This document shows, piece after piece, positions 40,955 to 52,842 of a stretch of DNA of 64,000 nt. The DNA is from Hepsetus odoe (taxonomy: Eukaryota; Chordata; Actinopteri; Characiformes; Hepsetidae), in NCBI GenBank assembly GCA_017165825.1, contig CM029372.1:25379524-25443523 (forward strand), read 5' to 3'. The translations under genes and the position numbers were made by a program. Below the pieces are notes generated by a model. That model made no database searches and was not told where the DNA came from. It was given only the letters and a program-made list of their open reading frames with translations. Numbering within the stretch: the first letter of the stretch is position 1; the number at the start of each line of letters is the position of its first letter.

Positions 40955-41105
40955 ACCACACCCTGCAGCAGCAGGCAGCCAGGTCCAGTGCCTGGGGAGC
41001 AGTGTTGGGGATGCTACCTTGCTCAAGGCTACCTCGGGGTAAACTACTGGGGTAAGCAACCTTCTGATCCTGGGGCCTGGAGTCCCTCAAATCTAGGCCA
41101 CCGCC
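40955..41105 (-). mobile_element. SINE-A fragment in tandem
   Basis: 'gcagcagcaggcagccaggt', 'ggggagcagtgttggggatg', 'accttgctcaaggctacctc' and 'ctaggccaccgcc' are present. It lacks the tail and lies in the same orientation as the neighbouring fragment. Confidence 0.82.
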
Positions 41106-41944
41106 GAATACAGTGAATACAGACAGATGATGGGAAAAAGATGGGTTATGAACAAAGCCTCCTTAAGTGGTTAAACATTGTAGCTCCTAGTGTGTAAACA
41201 AACTTTGTTACTTTCCATAAAAAAAATAAGAGAGAAGGCGCCCCACTTTGATTGAATGTCATATTTAAGCATGTCGTCTCTAAAGCCAAGCAAGGAGCCA
41301 TTTCCATGCACAGGGAAAATTAAAGCGCCTGCCCTGAAAATGACATTACGCAGATTAGATCAGAACAAACGTTACATGTTTAAGATTAATTTGTAGCTTA
41401 TGCTCCTTCCTGCAGAGCAATGCACAGGGACTTATCTACTCCTGTGCGCTCTGCACTGCAGGCTGCTTATTACACATTAAAGCGCCCATACTCTATAGTT
41501 CTTCCTTGGCTTCCAAAGAAAAAGGCACTTTGCTTCTTTAAGACTTTTCTTTATTCCTTTGCCTGGGCTTTTATTCCAATGCACTGTATATGTAAATTAG
41601 CTTGTTCTGATTGGCTATCCTGCACAGTGGCATGTTAACAAAAATAAGCCAGGGCAGATAAAAGTGTGACATTTGAGCTAAAACCCTCGAGAAGAAATAC
41701 ACTTCAGTTGCTCCTTTTCAGATTCAGATGTAAGGCTGCATCGCTCCATGCGCTTGCCAACAGCCAAGAAGTGCACATTTAATCCATTTTCCCACAGAGC
41801 CAACAACTGCTACAGATTAACAGCGCTCGCTGAGCATCAACAAATAGGCTAAGCGGGTGTAGACTGAACAGATCAGTATGCAAAGGCGTTTGTGGTTGTG
41901 ACATCACAACCATACTGTGCAACAATTCCTAATAACTGGAAAGC
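41106..41944. other. Unique-looking DNA, no gene recognised
   Basis: A 72-codon frame at 41420-41638 has no motif. The stretch is free of recognisable repeats, so it is a reasonable place to look for conserved non-coding DNA. Confidence 0.4.
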
Positions 41945-42127
41945 GTGCACTGATGCTCTTACCTAGAGCGACTTCCAGTTCCTGACCACAGGGACAGTCT
42001 CTCCTGGAGCAACTTGGGATTCAGGGTCTTGCTCAGGATCCCACTGGTGGTAGAGCTGGAGGTGGGATTTAAATCTGTGATCTCTTAGTCCATAGGCAAG
42101 TATCTTACCGCGAGACCACCAGCACCA
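41945..42127 (-). mobile_element. SINE-B copy
   Basis: Plus-strand order is 'gatgctcttacctagagcga' (tail), 'cttccagttcctgaccacag', 'gattcagggtcttgctcagg', 'gggatttaaatctgtgatct' (decayed B box) and 'cttaccgcgagaccaccagc' (head). Confidence 0.9.
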
Positions 42128-43275
42128 CGCGTTGTATGGGTGCAGAAACTCATAGCCATTATGGGTTTAGCCAATATCGTAGTACAGATCTTGCCAGTTT
42201 GTGCATGCCAATTGTTGCAACCTGACAAGCGTCAGTGCAAACGATGGTCAAACGTGTAAATGGAGGCCCTGCAGCTCTGCAGTCACAGAATCATATCTCT
42301 TTAAAATCAAACAAGCAGAGAAAACCAAGCATAAAATCTATATTTACAAACTGGATTTTTTGTGTAGAACACTGCAGCACAAACAAAAAAAGGCAGTAAT
42401 GGGTATAACCGTTAAAAACATTCCCCCATCCCCCATAAAATCGAATTCTCCGTTGGATTTTATGTTTTTTTCCTTCCGCCATATATTTTAGAGACCCGAC
42501 AGCTCCCAGGATGTGTGTTTAATATACAGAACAGAGTTTCCATGCTATTAAATGGCAATGCCATATTGCAGCATTAGAGGCAAGGCTCATCTGTGTGTTT
42601 GTGTGTGTGTGTATGTGTGTGTAGGGCTTTGTCTCAGTAGATACGCAGACGAAAGTCTCTCTCCCAGACCCAAGGCACTCGAGTCATTATCCCGCCTTAT
42701 CTCCGGATTCCCTCCTCAGGAAAGCGACAGTGTCTGCCTGCGATTTAACACATGGCACTGGGTTCACGTAACCCGCCCCCCTGCGGCGAGCCCCGTGTCC
42801 GCTGCTAAAGGGACCTCAGGTGCATTGTGGGATGCATTAGGAGAGAGGTGCATTGTGGGATGAATTAGGTTATATGTGCCCTTTACCGTAAGGGACTTGG
42901 CCAGCCACATGCATAAATGTATGACCCCTGCCCAGACCCAGAGCAGAAACAGCACTATTTTTGGAAATGCTTGAACGTGATGTGTTTTTCACAAGCCCAA
43001 CTCATGAGGAGCAAGCAACCACCTTTGCAATCCGGTGCCGACGACCCCTGAAAGGCAGTGCTTTTAACATCCCGCCGAACCGTCTCCATTTAAGAAAGAT
43101 CTCTTCCTTAAGTGCTCACGGTTGACACTGGGTACAGCAATACGTGAAATCTGAACATTTTCTCCATTTTGGCATTTGAACCGGAGTCAAAACTGATCAA
43201 ACACCGTTTGTTAAATACAAAAATGAAAATATCCGACTTTATTATTTTATAGCATTCTCAAATCTTTTCATCAAG
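42128..43275. other. Unique-looking DNA, no gene recognised
   Basis: It contains a short TG run at about 42592-42622 and a 28-bp direct duplication at 42818-42873. The 103-codon frame at 42552-42863 begins in the TG run and has no domain. No exon is supported. Confidence 0.45.
42818..42873 (+). repeat. 28-bp tandem duplication
   Basis: 'aggtgcattgtgggatg' starts at 42818 and 42846 with 'attagg' following each. 1.8 units. Confidence 0.85.
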
Positions 43276-43491
43276 AAAGGGAAGTGAAGGTGATTACTTG
43301 CCATTGTGAAACACACAGCGAAACACAACCTTTGCATTTAAACAACACACACCGTGCAGCAGGGGGCAGCCATATCCATTGCCCAGGGAGCAGTGAAGGG
43401 GACGGTACCTTGCTTAAGGGCACCTCAGGATAACCTACTGGTCCGGGATTCAAACATACGACTCTCTGATCACTAGGCCACCACTGCCCCA
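43276..43491 (-). mobile_element. SINE-A copy, near full length
   Basis: Plus-strand order is 'gggaagtgaaggtgattact', 'gaaacacacagcgaaacaca', 'gtgcagcagggggcagccat', 'gtaccttgcttaagggcacc', 'gggattcaaacatacgactc' and 'actaggccaccactgcccca'. Confidence 0.92.
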
Positions 43492-44035
43492 GTAGGCTAT
43501 AGTTGTCAATTATTTAAAGTGAAGATGAGATGTTGTTGTTTACTTTATGCCATCTAACCAAGAAAACCGGGCTGAGGAAACGAGCAAATTATTTCGCTTA
43601 AAATGACCATTTCCTTCTAATATGCGAATAAGTATAACTATGTGCTTCCTATTATGTTGATAAATCCGGTTTACAAAGGCACCTCTTAATTTCCAGCGCC
43701 AGCTGAAATTCTCTGCGAGAGGTGATGTTCTGACAGCTGTAGTGATTTTACTCTGCAGACGTTCTGTTTATTTTTGGAGGCAGAATGCCCAAGGCTGAAG
43801 CTTGTTCGGGGGGTCGTTCTTGAAAGCTATCCAGTCTGCCTTACACGGCTGTATTTCAGCAGACTCTTTAACAGCCTGCAGTGGAACAGCAGCTCGTGCA
43901 GCAGTTCTACACTAATAAAGTACTTCGGGCTTTGTGTTTAGCAGAAAAATAATGATTTCTGCTCATAGCTCCTGCCAGTTCACTGCAGTTTTTTTTTTTT
44001 TTCATTTTCTCAGGGCTGGACGAGTCAACCTCTGC
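43492..44035. other. Unique-looking DNA, no gene recognised
   Basis: A T run lies at about 43989-44001. There is no repeat family and no open frame of interest. Confidence 0.45.
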
Positions 44036-44240
44036 CCACACCATCTGCTTAAGGATCAAGGTTATGTTATTGTCAATGGCAACCATAAACCATGATCATA
44101 CAAGGACCAAAGTGAAGCATATCAACAGCACGGAACATCAGCTTACTACACAGTAAGTGTGCAAACACAATACAGGAACACACCCCAGAGTACGACGTAA
44201 CACAAAACAAGGTACAACATAAACAACAAAGTATTTCAAC
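44036..44240 (+). repeat. Possible interspersed-repeat relic flanking the satellite
   Basis: 'ggttatgttattgtcaatgg' and 'caaccataaaccatgatcat', then C/A-rich 'acagtaagtgtgcaaacaca', resemble a common fish repeat that starts with a 'ttattgtcatttcaaccata' phrase. The match is loose. It grades into the CA-rich satellite. Confidence 0.3.
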
Positions 44241-47200
44241 ACACACCACAGAACAGTCACAGACACCACAATACAGTCACACACACCTCAGTCCAGTCAC
44301 ACACACGACAGTACAGTCACACACACCACAGAACAGTCACACACACCACAGTACAGCAACACAGTACAGTCACACACACCACAGTACAGTCACACACACC
44401 ACAGTCCAGTCACACACACCACAGAACAGTCACAGACACCACAATACAGTCACACACACCTCAGTCCAGTCACACACACCACAGTACAGTCACAAACACC
44501 ACAGAACAGTCACACACACCACAGTACAGCAACACAGTACAGTCACACACACCACAGTACAGTCACACACACCACAGAACAGTCACACACACCACAGTAC
44601 AGTCACACACACCACAGTACAGTCACACACACCACAGAACAGGTCACACACACCACAGTACAGTCACACACCTCAGTACAGCAACACAATTGCAATCACA
44701 AAATCACAGTCCAGTCACACACAGAACAATCACACACACAACAGAACAGTCACACACACCACAGTACAGCAACACAGTACAGTCACACACACCACAGAAC
44801 AGTCACAAACACCACAGTCCAGTCACACACACACCACAGAACAGTCACACACACACCACAGTACAGTCACACACACAGCACAGAACAGTCACACACCACA
44901 GTCCAGTCACACACACACCACAGTAAAGTCACACACACCACAGAACAGTCACACACACCACAGTACAGTCACACACACCACAGTCAGTCACACACACAAT
45001 GCTGATTCACACACACCACGAATAGGTCACACACACCACCATGCAGTCACACACACACACGGTACAGCAACTTGTGTAGTCACACACACCACAGTACAGT
45101 CACACACACCTGGTACAGTCACACACACCACAGTACAACCAACCCCAATTGCAGTTTTACCACAGTACAGCGCAGTCAGTCACACACCACAGTGCAGTCA
45201 CACACACCACAGTACAGTCACACACAGCACAGTACAGTCACACACCTGGTACAGCAACACAGTGCAGTCACACACACCACAGTGCAGCAACACATTTACC
45301 ACCACAGTCCAGTCACACACACCACAGTACAGCAGCACAATTACAGTCACACACACCACACTACAGAACAGCAACACAGTACAGTCACACACACCACAGT
45401 GCACAACAACACGGTACAGTCACACACCACAGTACAGTCACACGAGTACAGTCACACACACCACAGTACACAGTCCCCACACACCACAGAACAGTCACAC
45501 ACACACCACAGTACACCTTAACTGTCTTGATCCACACACACCCTGGGGAACAGTCACACACACACCACAGTACAGTCACACACACCACAGTGATCACACA
45601 CACTACAGAACAGGGTGAGACTCACACACACAGTACAGTACACACACTACAGAACAGAGTCAGACACACACACACAGTACAGTCACACACACAACAGTGA
45701 GACACACACACACAGTACAGTCAACACACTACAGACACACACACAGTACAGCAACACAGTACAGTCACACACACCACAGTCCAGTCATACACACCACAGT
45801 ACAGTCACACACACCACAGAACAGCACCACAGTACAGTCCACACACCACAGTAAACAACCTGGTAAGTCTACCACCAAACAGTCCACACACACCAGTCAG
45901 TCACACACACCACAGTACAGTCACACACACACACCACAGGTACAGTCACACACCACAGAACAGTCACACACACAGGTCAGTTACCCACACACCACAGTAC
46001 AGTCACACACACCTGGTGCAGCAACTTGGTACAGTCACACACACCACAATTTGATCACACACCCACAGTACAGTCACACACCACAGAACAGCAACTGGCT
46101 GATCACACACACCACAGTACAGTCACACACACCACAGAACAGTCACACACACCACAGTACAGTCACACACACCACAGTACAGTCACACACACCACAGTAC
46201 AGTCACACACACCACAGTACAGTCACACACACACAGAACAAGTCACACACCACCAGTCCAGTCACCACACCATTTGATCACACACCACACAGTACAACCC
46301 AACTGTTTCAGTCTAAATCTGGTCAGTCACACACCACAGAACAGTCACACACACCACAGTACCTTAACACAATTTGATCACACACACCACAGAACAGTCA
46401 CACACTACCACAGTCAGTCACACACCACAGTCAGTCACACACACACCACAGAACAATTACACACACCAGTACAGTCCACACAGCACAGAACAGTCACACA
46501 CCACAGTCCAGTCACACACACACAGGCCAAAGTCCACACCACAGAACAGTCACACACACCACAGTGCAGCAACACACACCACAGTACAATACAGTCACAC
46601 ACCACAAGTACAATCACACCACAGTACAACGCACAGTACAGTCACACACACCACAGTACAGTCACCACACACCACAGTTGATCCACACACACCACAGTAC
46701 AGTCACACACCACCACATTGATCCTGCACACCACAGTACAGTCACACACACCACAGTACAGTCACACACACACCACAGTACAGTCACACACACCACAGTA
46801 CAGCAACACAGTACAGTCACACACACCACAGTACAGTACACACCACACAGTCAGAGTCACACACACACCACAATTTTGTCACACACACCACCCGTGCAGT
46901 CACACACACCACAGTACCTTAGCACAGTGTAGTCCCACACACCACAGTACAGTCACACCACAGTACAGTCCACACACACCTGGTACAATCACACCACCTG
47001 AGTACAGCAACATGAGTACAGTCACACACACCACAGTACAGTCACACACACACAGTAAATTATACAGGTAAGTCCACACACCACAATGCAGCAACACAGT
47101 ACAGTCACACACACCCACAGTACAGCAACACCGTACAGTCACATACACCTGATGCACACCTAAAGTACAGACACCACAGTCCAGTCACACACCACAGTAC

Positions 47201-48808
47201 AGCAACACAGTACAGTCACACACACCACAGTACAGCACCACAGTACAGTCACACACACACCACAGAACAGTCACACACACAATTGCAATAACACAGTGCA
47301 GTCACACACACCACAGTGATCACACACACCACAGTACAACAACACAGTGATCACACACACCACAGGCCTGGTCACACACATGCAGTACCAGCAACACACA
47401 CCACAGTACAGTCACACCACAGTGATCACACACATCACAGTACAATAACACACATCACAGTACAACAACACACACCACAGTACAGTCACACACACTCAGT
47501 ACAGCAACACAGTACAGTCACACACCACAGTCCAGTCACACACACCACAGTACAGTCACACACACCACAGTACAGCAACACAGAACAGTCACACACCACA
47601 GTACAGTCACACACCTGATACAGTCACACACACCAGTACAGCAACACAGTACAGTCACACACACCACAGTACAGTCATACGCACCACAGTACAGTCACAC
47701 ACACCACAGTAGAGCAACACAGTACAGTCACACACACCACAGTACAGCAACACAGTACAGTCACACACACCATAGTACAGTCACACACACCACAGTACAG
47801 TCTCAACACCACAGTCCAGTCACACACACCACAGTACAGCAACACAGTACAGTCACACACACCACAGTACAGTCACACACACCACAGAACAGTCACACAC
47901 CACAGTTACCCAGTCACACACACCTGAGTACAGCAACACCAGAACAGTCCCACACACACCACAGTACAGCAACACAGTACAATCACACACACCTGAGTCT
48001 GATCACACACACCACAATTACCCAGTGACACAGTGCAGTCCACACACACCACAGTACAGTCACACACATCCACCTTGCAGCAACACACACCACAGTACAC
48101 AATCACACACCACAGACAGTCACACACCACAGTACAGTCACACACACCACAGTACCCAGCAGCACATTACAGTCACACACCACAGTACGATCACACACAC
48201 CTAGAACAGCAACACAGTACAGTCACACACACAGTACAGTCCACACACATCTGGTACAGCAACACACACCACGGTACAGTCACACACACCACAGAACAGT
48301 CACACACACCACAGTACAGTCACACACACCACAGTACAGCAACACAGTACAGTCACACACACCACAGTACAGTCACACACGCACAGAACAGCAACATTAC
48401 AGTCACACCTGCAATTACCAGTCACACACATCACAGTGCAGCAACACACCACCACAGTACAGTCACACATCACAGTACAGCAACACACATCACCCAAGTA
48501 CAGCAACACACACCACAGTACAGCCAACACACATCACAGTACAGCAACACCATCCCCTGATCTGTCTTTGCCTACAGTACAGTCACACCAGTACCAGCAA
48601 CACAGTACAGTCACACACCACAGAACAGTCACACACACACCACAGCACAGTCACACACACCAGTACAGTCACACACACCAGTATACAGCAACACAATTAC
48701 AGTCACCTGGCTTTGAGTACAGCACCACTGACACAACACACACCACACTGCAACACACCACAGCACCTTACACACCACAGTACAACACACATTGCAGCAC
48801 AACACAGT
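44241..48808 (+). repeat. 20-bp satellite array, about 4.6 kb
   Basis: The basic unit is 'acagtacagtcacacacacc' (20 bp), with frequent 'acagaacagt' and 'acagtccagt' variants and an inserted 'caacacagtacag' module giving 33-bp units. The purest stretch is about 46101-46230. By length the array could hold on the order of 200 units. The plus strand is very rich in A and C and poor in T. A 20-bp period keeps frames open over 60-bp cycles, which explains the long HTTVQSHTPQ-like frames on plus and CDCTVVCVTV-like frames on minus. They are not proteins. Confidence 0.96.
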
Positions 48809-48876
48809 GTCTCGTTTGTTGCTCCTTCTTTCAGGTCTTTCTTGTTTTGTCACTGTGTGAGTTTTCTACTCTGTCA

Positions 48877-49080
48877 TGAAAGTGAAAGTGACTATTCTTG
48901 TCGTGCAGTCACAGCACACAGTGAACCACAGCAGTGGACCTCTGCATTTAACCCATGGCTTGCGCTGGCAGTGGGTAGCTATTGGCGCCGAGAACGTGTG
49001 GGGCGGTACCTTGCTCAAAAAGTACCTCAGGGCAACTTCTGGTGAGGTAGTCAAACCACAATCTTCGATCTTGAGCGACT
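48877..49080 (-). mobile_element. SINE-A copy at the satellite edge
   Basis: 'tgaaagtgaaagtgactatt', 'agtcacagcacacagtgaac', 'cagtggacctctgcatttaa', 'cggtaccttgctcaaaaagt' and a damaged head are present. It lies about 70 bp from the last satellite unit. Its 'cagtcacagcacacagtgaa' segment resembles satellite wording. Confidence 0.85.
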
Positions 49081-49159
49081 CACTTGCCATCATGTTTGAT
49101 GTTTCTAAGTCACTTTTATTGTTTCTAAGTCCTTTTGGTGTCTTGTTTTTTTCTATTTA

Positions 49160-49690
49160 AACTCTTATCCGCAAACCTCCAACACCTCCATTTGTGAAGC
49201 ACTTGGATTGTCTTGATGTAGCTGCATTATGAAGCAACTTATAAGTATCAGATGGGGTTGGCAGACTCTGGATATATAGATATAGTGCTGTTTATGATCC
49301 AGAGAATCTTTCTTTATATTTTCCAGGAGAATCACTTTGTTGGTGCAACAATTTTGATTTATGCCATCAAACTGTCTTATCTTTTGCACATTAGGTGGAT
49401 TAAATGAATGAAGTAGAACAAATGTTTTAGTCTCCCGGAAAACACCAACGTGTCTAAAATAAGGATGATAAAGGGGTTCCAACCACTCCAATGTTCAGCA
49501 TCAGCAGTAAACGAATCACCTGATCATCTGGAATCATCTGCTCCTGTTTCTTCACTGCTTCTTGTCTAAGGCGCGTGTTCTTAGCAGTGGTCTACCTCCA
49601 GGTACAGGAAACGGGTCATTAGTCTTTATCATTATACTCTGCTTTCAGCCAATCAGCTCTGAGTTTAAGGTTCATCTGTTCTGTGCGTAA
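49160..49690 (-). repeat. Interspersed repeat E, copy 1
   Basis: On minus: 'aaacaggagcagatgattcc', 'gatgatcaggtgattcgttt', 'tgctgatgctgaacattgga', 'ggttggaacccctttatcat', 'acatttgttctacttcattc', 'agacagtttgatggcataaa' and 'tgttgcaccaacaaagtgat'. The same blocks in the same order lie on plus at 61.7-62.0 kb. A 108-codon minus frame (49165-49491) runs through it, but the second copy has no equivalent frame, so I treat it as a repeat. Confidence 0.75.
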
Positions 49691-50511
49691 CTTGCCGATC
49701 CTATTTGTGATCTGCTTTAATATCGACCCTCAATATTAAAGGACTCAGATCAGGATGGGGTAAAAATGCTTGACTGGGATACTCCTTATCACATCCCCAT
49801 ATATTTTATTTTTCAATACAAAAATCAATATTCATACTCTCATACTTTCACCTTCATATTTCCCTCGCCGTCCTCAAAAGCGAGCAAAGGTATCGGCCTC
49901 GCCAAAATGTGATTATGCGCAATAGTTCACAGTTATGAAATGCCAATGCAGAAACACTTATTCCCACATAAACTAAATCAGATTCCTGATCTCCTCCAGA
50001 AGATGCTCTGCATTATTGGGTCATGACAACCCGTTTCTAAGGCAAGAAAGGTGAGGAAATTAGGCCAATTGCAGACAAGTTAAAAGCATTGATGCATCTT
50101 CATTTTACAGGTGGTGTGTATGCAGGTGCTGCTTGTGTAATCTTTCTTCCTGCCTAAGGGCACAATGAAATGACAACGCTGATGCGTCAATGCACACATC
50201 AACATGACTGTCTGGTCTGGGAGCTGGTTGACTGGTTACAGGGGATGTTAGAAGTAGTGAAGGCTAGGTGAGAAGCCCCTTAAGGCCAGTTGGAATTCAT
50301 GATGCTAATGGTTGCACCTTAACAGAAAATCCAAACTCAGGCAGTTTAAGACCACATTGACGTGGAAGAAATGCTAAAAGTATTGAAGTAATCATTGATT
50401 TATGAGCAGCTTGATGGCAGACTGAATCTCTCAGTGGCCGATGGTTGTGTGAGTTATTGCTCAGGCTGCCTTTAAGCTTGATTAAATGGTCATGGCTTAG
50501 AAAACTGTCAT
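49691..50511. other. Unique-looking DNA, no gene recognised
   Basis: No open frame above 60 codons and no recognisable repeat. Confidence 0.45.
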
Positions 50512-50611
50512 GTCTTGTCTGTCTGTCTGTGTATGTCTGTCTGTCTATCTATCTATATCTATCTATCCCTATCTATCTATCTATCTATCTGTCTGTCTGT
50601 CTGTCTGTCTG

Positions 50612-50652
<41 letters not shown>

Positions 50653-50710
50653 GCCCTGTCTATTTCTCTATCTTTATATTCTGTCTATCTGCTCTGTCTA
50701 TCTATCCCAG

Positions 50711-50748
<38 letters not shown>

Positions 50749-51254
50749 ACATCATCTATCTATCTATCTGTCTGTCTGTCTGTCCTATCTGCCTGTCTAT
50801 TTAGCATCTTTCTGTGTGTCTATCTTTCTGTCTGTCTTTCTGTCTGTCTATCTGTCTGTCTATCTGTCTATCTATCTATCTGTCTGTCTATCTGCCTGTC
50901 TATTTCTCTATCTTTGTCTGTCTATCTATCTATCTATCTATCTATCTGTCTATTTATCAATCTATCGATCTATCTATCTATCTATCTGTCTATCTGTCTA
51001 TCTGCCTGTCTATTTCTTTATCTTTCTGTCATCTATCTTCTGTCACTGTCTTTCTGTCTGTCTATCTGTCTGTCTATCTATCTATCTATCTATCTATCAT
51101 CTGTCTGTCTGTCATCTATCTGTCTGTCTATATATATCTATCTGTCTATCTTTCTGTCTGTCTTTCTGTCTGTCTATCATCTGTCTATCTATCTATCTGT
51201 CTATCTGTCTGTCTTGTCCATCTGCCTGTCTATTCTCTGCTCACGTTATGTCTG

Positions 51255-51305
<51 letters not shown>

Positions 51306-51333
51306 GCCTTTCTGTCTATTGTCTATCTATCTC
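50512..51333 (+). repeat. (TCTG/TCTA)n tetranucleotide tract, about 0.8 kb
   Basis: TCTG and TCTA units alternate in blocks with rare interruptions ('ccctgtctatttctctatct' recurs about four times, near 50654, 50795, 50894 and 51005), so larger blocks were duplicated. All three plus frames read LSIYLSIC-like for up to 305 codons, pure artefacts of a 4-bp repeat that lacks stop codons. Confidence 0.97.
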
Positions 51334-51394
51334 AGATATATATATTTTCAGGACTCCTGTATTTACCTGTAGGACCACATGGGGCCTCTCCTGT

Positions 51395-51869
51395 GATGAC
51401 TCGCAGCTTAAGAGTTTCTTGTATTGACCCGAGACTCGCCTGTATTGACTTGGGACTCAACATGAGACTTGCCTTCATCAATTAGGGACTCAGCTTGAGA
51501 CTCGCCAGTGCAGGCTGGGACCCAACTACGACTCTCTTCTTTGACTTCATGTTCAGAGCAGTTTGTTTTGACTCGGCATAACTTCAGGTGCAGCACTTTT
51601 CGACTCAGGACTTGACACTTTGCCTGAATTTTGAGATTTTATTTTTCAAGAATGTATTCTGAACCTGTACACCCAGACTTGGGACTAGACCTGAGACTTT
51701 TCTGAAGCCTTATTTTTGAGCTGATTGTGTCTGGTACAAGACTTGGTTGTCTCAACGCTGTCTCAGTTGTCTCAACTTGTCTGCTTCAGCTCTTCACCAA
51801 CTTTTTGTGAACTAGGATCCAATTTAGGGCTTACCTGCATGTGCGACTCACCTTGTCTGAACTGACTCA
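51395..51869 (+). repeat. Degenerate GACT-rich tandem region
   Basis: 'gactcgcctgtattgact', 'gggactcaacatgagact' and 'gggactcagcttgagact' recur at irregular spacing. It looks like an old, decayed version of the 33-bp array that follows. Confidence 0.6.
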
Positions 51870-52252
51870 GTATTTGAGAATTGTCTGAAGCGACTCAGTT
51901 CGAGACCTGAGAATTCTCTGAAGTGACTCGGTTCTAGACTTGAGAATTATCTGATGTTACTTGATTCTAGACTTGAGTGTCTTGAGTGATTCGATTCTGG
52001 ACTGGAGGAATTCTCTGGAGTGGTGCTTCTCGACTTAGTCATTCTTTTGAGTTACTCGATTCTAGACACTTAGGGAATTCTCTGAAGTGATTCGGTTCTA
52101 AACTTGAGAATTCTCTGAAGTGATTTGATTCTAGACTTGAGAATTGTCTTGAGTGATTCGATTCTGGACTGGAGAATTCTCTGGAGTGAATTGCTTCAAG
52201 ACTTGAGACGACTGTGGAGTGACTGGTTCTAGACTTGAGACTTGAGAATGTG
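51870..52252 (+). repeat. 33-bp minisatellite, about 11 diverged units
   Basis: The unit reads 'agtgattcggttcta(g/a)act' then 'tgagaattctctga'. Consecutive units are clearest at about 52085-52240. Units vary by substitutions and small indels, so this is an old array. Confidence 0.88.
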
Positions 52253-52606
52253 ATGACTTAGAACTAGCAACTTTAAGTAATTTGACTCATATCTGCTCTA
52301 ATTTCTTGCCAGAAGATCTGAGCCAAAAGTCTTGCAGATCGTTAGCCAACTCTCCTACAGAATGACTGAGGATGGGTGCAAGCAAGTCGTACAGACCGAT
52401 TACAAATTACAGACTGTTTTTGTACCTTTACATCCACCCAAAGTTCTTTTTTGGAAGAACAGACCATGGATGGCTTAAAGGCAGTTGATGAAGACCGAGA
52501 CGTGTGTGCTCTAAAGGTTGTCTTTTATTTGACCTTCATTTTAGTAAGAAAATACTGCAGTCAGCCATGCAATGAAAAAATGCCTCTGTTAAATTGACAT
52601 GCAATA
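52253..52606. other. Unique-looking DNA, no gene recognised
   Basis: A 73-codon frame (52376-52597) has no motif. Nothing else is recognised. Confidence 0.4.
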
Positions 52607-52624
52607 TGTGTGTGTGTGTGTGTG

Positions 52625-52690
<66 letters not shown>
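52607..52690 (+). repeat. (TG)n microsatellite
   Basis: An 84-bp TG run with one TTG and one GC interruption. Confidence 0.97.
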
Positions 52691-52770
52691 AAGTGAGTGA
52701 TAGACACAGAAAGAGAGAGTGAGAATATGAAAACAGAGTGTATGAAAATGGAGTCTATGAATATTGAGTC

Positions 52771-52771
<1 letters not shown>

Positions 52772-52822
<51 letters not shown>

Positions 52823-52842
52823 TCTCCCTCTGTCTGTCTCTC
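52772..52842 (+). repeat. (CT)n microsatellite
   Basis: A CT run of about 48 bp grading into CCTCTC and TGTCTG variants. It is polypurine on the minus strand. Confidence 0.97.

Noticed and set aside
44241..48808. A CRISPR array (regular repeats with spacers)
   Set aside because: There are no constant repeats with unique spacers of fixed length; units are contiguous 20-bp variants, and the DNA is vertebrate.
44690..48879. Long HTTVQSHTPQYS-like and CDCTVVCVTV-like open frames
   Set aside because: They are translations of the 20-bp satellite, open on both strands through periodicity, with no start context or domain.
50445..51485. Open frames of 119-305 codons reading LSIYLSICLS
   Set aside because: They are translations of TCTG/TCTA tetranucleotides in all three frames, not proteins or membrane segments.
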